NCBI GenBank assembly: GCA_025617375.2
Contig: JAMYGW020000012.1
Span: forward strand, 868,001-932,000
Reading direction: 5' to 3'
Length of the DNA: 64,000 nucleotides
Source of the DNA: Acarospora socialis
Taxonomy: Eukaryota; Ascomycota; Lecanoromycetes; Acarosporales; Acarosporaceae
A model generated the notes under the pieces. It saw nothing but the letters and a program-made list of their open reading frames with translations. It was not told where the DNA came from and searched no databases. Positions 56,356 through 64,000 of this stretch are shown here, in pieces; within the stretch, counting starts at the first letter, position 1; each line of letters starts with the position of its first letter. Both the position numbers and the translations under genes were made by a program.

Positions 56356-57705
56356 ATGAAACAATCTCAGAGTCCTACCCTCAAGTCTCTCCAACAACGC
56401 GAGCGCTCGGAGACGAGCAAAGAAACTGGAAAAATGCTCTCCCAGGTAGCTGCTGGAGGCGCCAACGTTCACCTTGCCGACAATAACGAAAGTATTAGCA
56501 GAGATGGCGATGATCCGGAAGTCTACATGCTTGAAGAGTCTCGACGCGTCTACAAGAAAGAGTGGCCACCATTCGTGTTCAATATGAGCCGTAAGCGGGG
56601 CTTCTCAGGAGACCGCAGAGCCGTGGTGCTGGCAAACGACGAGAGTCGCCATCTTGACGAAAGCGAATGTCAGAAGGCAGAAATCGTCTGCCACGTCTAT
56701 ACACGCGCGCTCGGCTTCTGGACACTGGATCTGAATGGTGCTCGAATGATTGTCAAGGGAAGGGGAGTGGGCCGCGGCGCAGCCTATATGATCTGGTGGG
56801 GACCTGAGGAAGGGTTTGGCGAGAAGGCAGTCGCATTTTCAAACCGTGTTCCACGTGCTGAGGTAAGGACTCAGTCTGATGACGAGACCAAACAACCCGA
56901 ACGTGACTCCCTCCACGAACCATCTGATGGGAAGACGGAAGTCCGTTCGGTGGATACTGTTCGCCCATCACCTATAAGGAGACATCACTCCCGGAACGCC
57001 AAGGACAAGGGCCGAGACAAGATCAAACAACTTAGTGCAGTGATGATTGAGACAGAACGGGGCCTAATAGCCAGGCGAGAAAGCCAACGTCTTCACGTAT
57101 TACAGAAGCAGACACGCCAAGCACCAACCAGACCATCTGTCAACAACAGCGCAAGACCGAACAATCCGAGTTTCCCGACCCCTTCCGTTCGAACATCGCC
57201 AACCCCATCTACGGGTGACTCGCTACTAGCTTCCATCCCAATGAAGCGAGAGCGAAGTTCCTCCGGAGACCCTACTCGGCCGCCTCCCGAATCCTCACAG
57301 CGCCGTCCCCGAAACCGCTCGCGCTCCCCTTCCATCACCGAGATCTCGCACACCACGACACCCTCAATAGACCGCTACATGCAGTCCAACACGATGCTCC
57401 ACATCTCCCTCTCGACAAACGACCATGGCACCATCCCCATCCAACTGCGTAGGTGCATGACCATGGAGACATTCTTCGCTTCCGTACTCTCAGCCTGGGA
57501 CCAAGACGGCGACGAGGCCAACGTGGCGGCCGTGGCGGTAACTTTTGACTGGTTGAGAGGGCAGGGGCCCATGGTTGTGCGGAAGAGGGTCGAGGATAGT
57601 TTCGAGATGATGCTGCAGACGATTGCGGAAGCACCGGTCTGGGGGGTGGCAGATGGGCGTAAGCGGAGGTGTGATGTTAGGGTTAAGATCATCATGCGCG
57701 AGTAA
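56356..57705 (+). CDS. unrecognised protein with two folded ends, 449 residues
   Basis: One exon. The N-terminal third has a compact region (VVLANDESRHLDESECQKA, CHVYTRALGFWTLDLNGARMIVKGRGVGRGAAYMIWW cut here into its parts). The middle 150 residues are disordered and rich in Arg, Ser and Pro (RRPRNRSRSPSI). The last 90 residues look folded: MLHISLSTNDHGTIPIQL, RCMTMETFFASVLSAW, VAVTFDWLRGQGPMVV, CDVRVKIIM. There is no signal peptide or membrane helix; the basic centre could favour the nucleus. I do not recognise a named domain, although the C-terminal pattern looks like a conserved fungal module. Sequence composition supports a real gene. Confidence 0.65.
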   Translation: MKQSQSPTLKSLQQRERSETSKETGKMLSQVAAGGANVHLADNNESISRDGDDPEVYMLEESRRVYKKEWPPFVFNMSRKRGFSGDRRAVVLANDESRHLDESECQKAEIVCHVYTRALGFWTLDLNGARMIVKGRGVGRGAAYMIWWGPEEGFGEKAVAFSNRVPRAEVRTQSDDETKQPERDSLHEPSDGKTEVRSVDTVRPSPIRRHHSRNAKDKGRDKIKQLSAVMIETERGLIARRESQRLHVLQKQTRQAPTRPSVNNSARPNNPSFPTPSVRTSPTPSTGDSLLASIPMKRERSSSGDPTRPPPESSQRRPRNRSRSPSITEISHTTTPSIDRYMQSNTMLHISLSTNDHGTIPIQLRRCMTMETFFASVLSAWDQDGDEANVAAVAVTFDWLRGQGPMVVRKRVEDSFEMMLQTIAEAPVWGVADGRKRRCDVRVKIIMRE

Positions 57706-58908
57706 TTGAAGGGGGATATCTGGCTCTTGGGCTTCCGGCATCAGCTATTGCTTGTTGCTTACCATTTGGGGGGTGAGTAAGTCTCGTGGTTTTTGCCTGG
57801 GTAGGCTGCTGGCAGGTTACACCCAATCTGAATTGGGCAGCCGGCTTTGCTAAGCTAGGTTGGCGTACTGTAGTCTTGAACTGTGGTAGTGGTCCGTTTT
57901 GGCCATTATGGTGTGTAGTTTACCAATATCGGCACCTTCTCGAGCATCGTGTGAGAAGACATCGTTTAGAGCAAAAATGCATAACTCCATCAGAAGTGCA
58001 TAATCAGTGCGTCTATGCTTTCGGGAACTCATTCCAGTCACAGTGGGCTGAGAAGTATTGAATTATGTTTGTTTTGTGTCTCAGACATCACCATATGCAG
58101 GGCTCAGCAGCGGGACAAGCCGAGGACGTTCTCTTGACCTCACATGACTCTACTTGGACTGACTTCCAGTCTGTATATCTAGGTCGAGAAAATCCATACC
58201 TAGTCAGTAATTCCGCATGTGGCAATGTGTTGGAGGATTGGTTGATCATCACGGAGCACAACTCATGCGCAGCTACAGGCCCTCAGCAGGCTGGGTGTCA
58301 CTGTTGTGAATGTGATAAATTTGGACTCCTAGTCTTGTAATGACAATGAGAATCCAAGGACTCAGAAGTCTACGAATGAAGGGCAACCACTTCTCCTTCT
58401 AGGGCTGATTAGTATCTGAACTGTACTTGCCCTTACACATCGCATGAGCCGTTACGAGCAACGACAGGCTCAGGTGCAGCCCTAATTACCATGCCTTTCT
58501 TCCTTCAGCATACATCAGCTACCGAATCAGTACAAGAGTGCAGGTTGCCGGATTGAAGTCTCTCAGCAGTCACTGTAAATTCGAAAAACCCACCCCAAAA
58601 AGGCTACAACTCGGGCTGGCTCCGGGCTGACTGGTGGTTCACGTCCTCGGAGCAACCCAACGCATCTCGACCCTGTACTTGCCGGGCGGCGAGATGATGG
58701 CAACATGCAGTCTGCGAAGGAAATTCACCTGCAACTCCAACTCTTCTGTTGTTGTATAAAGAACGAGTGAATAGCGAGAGGGGTAGGCAGCTAGTTGCCC
58801 AAGGTAGGCTTTTTTCTTCTGAGCGGCATGGCACTCTGGAGGTATAAAACTCCTCTCACATCGTTCTTGTGTTTCCTGCCAACACGTCCAATCCTCTGTC
58901 CGTTCAAG
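57706..58908. other. intergenic, no gene seen
   Basis: About 1.2 kb. A TATA box for the following P450 lies at its right end (58843-58849). Frames within are short and unsupported. Confidence 0.5.
58843..58849 (+). promoter_or_regulatory. TATA box for the P450 gene
   Basis: TATAAAA lies 60 bp before the chosen ATG at 58909, which argues against a start further upstream in the same open frame. Confidence 0.55.
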
Positions 58909-61128
58909 ATGGTCATTCAGGGGAATAGCCCTTCTGTGCTTGACGGAAACAACTTCAATGTCTCCAATGCCAGTCCCCAAAGTTCATTCTATGAGTCAGG
59001 TCTTGTTGCTCCCCTTGTCACCCTTGGAGTAATATTCGTCACCGGTCTCATCATGTTATTCAACCAGCTCTTCGGTCGTGTTTTGGTTGACAAGCAGGGA
59101 AACAAGATCCCCGACGGCCCATGGGGCTTGCCCATTGTGGGTGAGTCTTAGCCAATGCCCCCTCCCTTGTCAAACATGACTGACGATCGACCCAGGCTCA
59201 TTCCCCTTTCTGACACGGTATCCGGAGCTGGCCCTCGACTACTGGGCCAAAAAGTATGGAAACTTGTACTCGATGTGGCTTGGCAACCAACTCTTCGTGA
59301 TTGTGTCAGACCCGGGCATTGCCAAGGACCTTATGGTCACCAATGGTGCTATATTCTCATCACGGAAGGAGTTGTACATCAAGAGCCAAACTGTATTTGC
59401 TGGTCGTGGCATTACGGCTACACCGTATAACGACAAATGGTAAGTCACTTGTGCTGATGGCTTGCAACGCTTGCTGAACTCAGCCTGATATCTAGGCGGA
59501 AACATCGTCGTATTGCTGTGGGGTGGTTGGATCAACGCGTCGTTGATAGCTACACTCGCGTTCTTGACCGAGAGGCTACCGTTCTGGTTAGGGCTCTTTA
59601 TCACGTTAGCAAAGGAGGCAAAATTCCTGTCAACCCTCAGGTACATCTCTGTCATGCAAACACCTAGGTGCTTCATCTGATTAAGCATATAGCCACACGC
59701 TGGTCGCTGTTCGCTTAACAACATGACCACAATCACTTTCGGACTGCGGACAGATAGTATCCACCATCCATTGGTTGGTCGTGCTCTCAAGCTGAGCCGT
59801 GAATTCATGTGGGTCATCCTATCCCTCATACAAAGACTTATCGCCACTCACATTCGGCGCTGGCAGGAATTGCACAGGCCCCATGTCCAATCTGGTTGAT
59901 TTTGTACCCATTCTGCAGCTCTTCCCCAACCGCATGCGAGTTCGCAGCAAAATTCTTCACAATGGCGTTCTCCAGACGTACAGAGGACTCATCAAAAAGA
60001 TCGAGCTGGAGCTCGATCGCGGCGAGGTAGTTGACGACTGTTTGGTCAAGTCGATGCTCCAATCCCGCAAGGAGGAGAATCTTGATGACCTAGATATGGC
60101 CATCCTCGCTTCTGCCTTCGTGATTGGTGGCGTGGAGACGGTAAGTCTGCCAAAGAAAATGTGAACAATACACTGGTGATAGATCTGATCTTCTTAGACG
60201 GCGGCCATCATGCAGTGGTTCTCCGCCCTGATCCCGGCACATCCTGACATTCAAAAGAAAGCTCAAGATGAGCTCGACCATGTTGTTGGCCGTTGCCGAC
60301 TGCCTACCATCGAAGATGAAAAGAAACTTCCATACTGTCATGCCATCGTCAAGGAAGTCAGTTGCCTCTCTTCAGTTCAATGTCGAAAACCCCTAGATCC
60401 ATGCGGCCGATGTTGATAACAATCACACAGGTCGAGCGCTGCCACAACCCCTTCTGGCTCGGTACCCCGCACGTCGCGACTGAAGATTTCACGTACAAGG
60501 ACAACTTCATCCCCAAAGACACTGTCGTGGTTCTGAACACATGGACCATACACCACGACCCCAAGCACTACCGGGACCCAGACATTTTCAACGTATGTGG
60601 CACCCTCTTTGCTCGCATTTTTGACAAATCGCACTCCTGACCGCGGACCATTGGCTCACTCAATCATGACAGCCGAACCGCTACATCAACGACCACCTCA
60701 CCTCCGCCGAGAGCGCAACCCTGCCCAACCCGCACGCACGCGATCATTGGATGTTTGGAGCCGGGTGAGTCTTTCTCCCCGTCTCTTCTCCAGATTCCTT
60801 CCTTCCTCTCTGCCTCCGTCCCTCCTTTCGTCTTCTATAGGTTTCTAATTTACTTCGCGAACTAAACCCACCGTGTTCATCCCACAGCCGACGCATCTGC
60901 CCCGGCATGATCGTCGCCGAGCGCGAGATCTGGCTGACGATTTCTCGCCTGCTCTGGGCATTCGACATGAGAGAACTGCCGGACGAACCGATCGATCTGA
61001 AGGAGTACGGTGGCTTGTCCGGTCGGTCGCCGGTTCCCTTCCGTATCATGGTCTCGCCGCGACATGCGAACGTGGAGAGGGTTTTGGAAGGGTGGGGCCG
61101 AGAGTTGGGCATTACTGAGGACGAGTGA
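58909..61128 (+). CDS. cytochrome P450, intact, nine exons
   Basis: Exons 58909-59140, 59196-59439, 59496-59640, 59693-59808, 59867-60140, 60198-60356, 60431-60592, 60673-60764 and 60888-61128 sum to 555 codons. A membrane anchor (LVAPLVTLGVIFVTGLIML) is followed by the proline hinge DGPWGLPIVG. The C-helix reads WRKHRRIAVGWL. The I-helix is FVIGGVETTAAIMQ, with Glu in the position often held by Asp. The K-helix ExxR is EVER, and the heme loop is MFGAGRRICPGM with Cys479. It would be a membrane-bound monooxygenase of the endoplasmic reticulum. It resembles the group holding phenylacetate hydroxylase-like and O-methylsterigmatocystin oxidoreductase-like enzymes; substrate unknown. No other biosynthetic gene lies beside it. 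Confidence 0.92.
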
Positions 61129-61962
61129 AAGGTGGTGTGAGCTCTGGGTGATGGCGTGGCGGTGGGAGTGTGGGGTTGGGGGTACCAGGGTTGTATCTGG
61201 ATGTGGTAGATCTGTGGTTCTTTGGTAGAGCTCTGCGATCGGTTGCTGTAATGTCCTATGCCTGACCGTCTCGTCCCGAATCTCGAGTCTCTCTGTTCGC
61301 TTTGGTCGTCGGTTCGAGAGCGAATAGGCGAGCTAGGTAACGGACTGTTGACCAAAGGAGAAATCTGGACGATCACCCGCCTTGCGTCATGTGCAGGCGC
61401 TGCGTACATACCTGACGGACTTGGTGGCTCCCGTTCTATATATGCATCCCTCCTGGCTTCTGTCTCTCTTGCATCGTTGTCTTGGTGTAAGGATGGCTTT
61501 TCTCAGTAGAACATACTGTTCTAATAGTTGGAGAGGGGATTAACATGACGCAAGGCGGGTGATCGTCCAGATTTCTCCTTTGGTCAACAGTCCGTTACCT
61601 AGCTCACCTATTCGCTCTCGAACCGACGACCAAAGCGAACAGAGAGACGCGAGACTCGGGACGAGACGGTCAGGCCTAGGTTTGTTGAATCCTAACGGTA
61701 TTTGTCCCACACACGTGCGTCGTGTTGGGCGCATTCAAAATTTCGAGTCACCAAGCAGACAGTCTTATGAAGACGTATGTAAGGCCCACGTGAGGTTTGG
61801 GTAGTTTAAAGCTCATAGGAAAGGTTTATCAGGTTGAAGGTATACATAGCTATACAGCTGGAACAGCATGGGTATCGTTTCCAAAAGCCTGACTCCATCG
61901 GACCTAACCCAGCGAAAGGACAGTTGCAAAAAAAAGACGCAAGAAGTCAGGGGCGGGAATGA
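61129..61962. other. intergenic holding an inverted-repeat element
   Basis: About 830 bp between the P450 and the Myb-type gene. Half of it is the inverted-repeat element at 61261-61674. No gene otherwise. Confidence 0.6.
61261..61674. mobile_element. 414-bp inverted-repeat element (MITE-like)
   Basis: Two 132 bp arms, 61261-61392 and 61543-61674, are reverse complements with about three mismatches (near 98 percent identity). The outer ends start CCTGACCGTCTCG. The spacer is 150 bp and has no gene. Flanks read CCTATG on the left and CCTAGG on the right, a possible but imperfect 6 bp target duplication, or a mere extension of the arms. Size, long arms and lack of coding capacity fit a foldback or MITE-type non-autonomous DNA element; the near identity of the arms suggests it is young. 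A transcript across it would fold into a long hairpin. Confidence 0.65.
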
Positions 61963-63276
61963 TCACTCGTCCTCGTAGTCCGCAAGGCCAGTCTGGTCGT
62001 TGTAGATGACGCCTATAGCGTTCAACTTGTCCTTCAGCAACTTGTTGAGCGGAATGTTCTCGAAGTTAGGTGGTAACTCCTTCCTCGCCCTATAGGGACG
62101 CCATTCCGTAAGCTAACGCCAGTCAGACATGTGGATGACTTACTTCAGGTAATCCATTTTGATATTCCTTGCCTTGTCCTTCAAAGCAATCTGGTCTCTC
62201 CCTTCGAGTACATTCTGGTCACTCTCATCGAGCTTTTTAATGTAGGCGTAGCTGGTCCCGTGTTCCATAATATATTCAATCAGCGTCGAAGTCTCCTCGT
62301 CCGACCACGGCCGCCGCGTCTGAACTTTCGCAGGTGCCCGTGCTCGAACTTGGGTCTTGGCGAGCTGATTGATGCGCTTCTGCTGCTCTGCAATCTGAGC
62401 TTGTGACCGACTCGGGGGTTGGGATTGGGCGGGAATGCCGCGATTGTGACGCTCGACTTCTTGCCTGATTTGGCGTTGGATGTCGTCGTCTTCTTGCCCG
62501 CTATCTTCGTCCTCATCGTCTGGGGGTGGCGACACGCGCGGTTGCCGAATAGGTCGCGAAGTTGAGTCCCTTGCTATTGCGATTGTTCGGTGGGGAACGG
62601 TCGGTGCCATGTTGCGTCGCTCGCGAACGTTGACGGGGCGGTTGTTGTGCTGAAAGCTTTCGTCCTCGCTCGGATCGGACATCTCTTCCTCCTCAACGGC
62701 AGGTTGTGCTTGTCTCTTTCTCTTTTGGCTATTGCTCCTTCGCTGGTTGGATGGCTGGCTGTCGTCCCATGTTACCCGCTCCGCAGACTCCTGCCGGTCG
62801 ATGAACGCACGGGGCTTTGAACTTCTGGAGGCAGTTTCCTTGCGCTGATCCAGGTTCTCTTTGTTCTTCTCCTTCTCATGTGCATTGCTTATTGCGATTA
62901 CTCTCTTCGCTTCGAGCGCCAGCTGTGCTTCTTTCGCTCTCCTAGACTCGGCAGCATTGAAGGGGTCGTCCTCTTCCTCGTCGGCCAACTGTGGCCGCCA
63001 ATCGTCCTCAGCTTCGCTACGGGATTCGGAGGCATTGGCGCCCTGGACCGGTGATGAAGGTGATTGTTTAGGTTGCGGAATTAGAGAGCTTGGGATAGCA
63101 CTCTCTAGCCTCTCCATTTCTTTAAGCAAGGCAATTGATGATCGGTTTCTGAACCTGCATGCGATGAAGATTAGAAGGGCGAGATTGAGATCGCGCTGCA
63201 AGTTCAATCAGAGAGCATACTTTGTGCGCTCGCGACGATCGGCTTGATCTAGATGCCCTGCTTGTTGGTCCGCCAT
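61963..63276 (-). CDS. Myb/SANT (telobox-like) DNA-binding protein
   Basis: Three exons (63276-63221, 63154-62144, 62089-61963) encode 397 residues, starting MADQQAGHLDQADRRERTK. Most of the protein is disordered, with acidic runs (PPPDDEDEDSGQEDDD), basic patches (RRSNSQKRKRQ, a likely nuclear signal) and a Gln-rich helix (QAQIAEQQKRINQLAKTQ). Near residues 297-350 there is a Myb-type domain: RRPWSDEETSTLIEYIMEHG, then RDQIALKDKARNIKMDYLK. The word LKDKARN resembles the telobox (VDLKDKxRN) of telomere-repeat-binding factors. It may bind telomere-like or promoter DNA; this is inference. The short C-terminal exon (NIPLNKLLKDKLNAIG to ADYEDE) is acidic. Confidence 0.8.
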
Positions 63277-63822
63277 TATGCACTCTTGATAAGTCCGATG
63301 AAACTGTGTTTGTGAGAACCGCAGTCACTCTACCTAATTCTAATAGGCGAACCGGCTCCTACATCGAGCAAAATCTGATTAGACGGCAGTATATATCATG
63401 AATAGGGACTTTTGCATCCGTCGTGACGTCTGTTGTTGATTGCCGAGCTATAGTTCTAGGTCGTAAATGATTGCGTTCGCTTAGCCCTGCTCCGCCTGAA
63501 AAAACGCATTCATTTACGACCCCATAACTGTACGCTCTCGCGCTGTCACGTGCTAGAACGGCTCATCAATACTCCGGCATCAACCCCCTACAAGTGGTAA
63601 TGTTCCTGTTTCTGGTGAACCAGCAGCACGGCACCTTCTCGTACCACAATCTCATATAGTCTCACATATTGGTGACACCGAATCCATGGCATTTGACTTC
63701 TGACTGCTCACCTGCCACCTGCCTATAATCATTTCGCGGATGTGCACGCCCGTTCCTCAGCTTGCGAAGCCGCTCTTTCTACTACACCGGGTAATACTCG
63801 AACTCCACTTAACCTCTTTAAA
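63277..63822. other. divergent intergenic, no gene seen
   Basis: About 550 bp between the Myb-type gene (-) and the partial secreted protein gene (+). Probably both promoters. Confidence 0.5.
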
Positions 63823-63833
63823 ATGAGGTTAAG
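63808..63833. repeat. 9-bp perfect inverted repeat over a start codon
   Basis: CTTAACCTC (63808-63816) and GAGGTTAAG (63825-63833) are exact reverse complements separated by TTTAAAAT. The ATG of the next gene (63823-63825) sits in the loop edge, so an mRNA hairpin would hold the start codon. Confidence 0.7.
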
Positions 63834-64000
63834 GAGGGAGCTTTTGACCTCAATACTGGTATTGCTTTCGACGTCCTCGATTTTTTCAGTTGCAGTCGAA
63901 CCTCTGCAGCAGTCTGACACGTCCCTTGAACCGCGACAAGAGGCCCGGGAAGCGCCCCCACCTGGGCCAGCACCGACATCACTACCTGATGCCCTTCGCA
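63823..64000 (+). CDS. secreted protein, N-terminus only (cut by window edge)
   Basis: Fifty-nine codons are visible. MRLRRELLTSILVLLSTSSI, then FSVAVEPLQ, is a good signal peptide with a basic start and hydrophobic core. A Pro/Ala/Glu-rich stretch follows (QEAREAPPPGPAPTSLPDA), perhaps a pro-segment or linker, with a possible processing site at LEPRQ. The frame is open to the right edge. Family unknown. Confidence 0.55.
   Translation, partial: MRLRRELLTSILVLLSTSSIFSVAVEPLQQSDTSLEPRQEAREAPPPGPAPTSLPDALR

Noticed and set aside
58795-58908. Longer N-terminus for the intact P450 using an upstream frame
   Set aside because: The TATA box at 58843 lies inside that extension, and MVIQGNSPSV at 58909 gives a normal short lead before the membrane anchor.

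Overview
The window looks like nuclear DNA of a filamentous ascomycete (Pezizomycotina; Dothideomycetes is my best guess, at low confidence). Coding regions are cut by many short introns (about 50-75 bp, GT-AG, with one GC-AG), and the protein families are typical of moulds: AIM11, LysM proteins, subgroup C chitinase, TOK potassium channel, carotenoid genes with an opsin, and cytochrome P450s. No tRNA, rRNA, CRISPR array or recognisable retroelement coding region was seen. I re-spliced most genes by hand, and for every gene called intact with introns and both ends inside the window the exon lengths sum to a multiple of three.

Layout. 1-1.9 kb: the 3' part of a Pro/Ser/Ala repeat protein cut by the window edge. 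2.5-3.0 kb: AIM11 on the minus strand. 3-6.8 kb: gene-poor sequence with a dispersed roughly 60 bp motif. 6.8-7.1 kb: a small secreted protein made of two six-cysteine modules. 8.5-9.6 kb: an unrecognised 328-residue protein. 10.1-19.6 kb: a head-to-head pair, an intact secreted LysM protein (-) and a large GH18 subgroup C chitinase (+) that looks broken. 20-27 kb: the same dispersed motif again, then a graveyard of secondary metabolism genes (two divergent P450s and an O-methyltransferase, all broken).

27.7-39.2 kb is the centrepiece: a complete carotenoid/retinal gene cluster. It holds a microbial-type rhodopsin with all the key residues of a proton pump, phytoene desaturase, bifunctional lycopene cyclase/phytoene synthase, and a carotenoid-cleaving dioxygenase. 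Together these would make beta-carotene, cut it to retinal and load it into the opsin. A small secreted cysteine protein sits inside the cluster, and a TOK-type outward potassium channel lies directly after it (40.3-42.5 kb).

43-64 kb: a single-pass membrane protein, an MFS transporter, a fungal amidoligase-family protein, a DOPA-dioxygenase-like protein, a GPI-type class III chitinase with a long Ser/Thr stalk, an unrecognised conserved-looking protein, an intact P450, a 414 bp inverted-repeat element, a Myb/telobox-type DNA-binding protein, and the start of a secreted protein cut by the right edge.

Two themes stand out: the intact light-driven retinal system with possible electrical partners, and the contrast between intact blocks and a decayed block at 13-27 kb.
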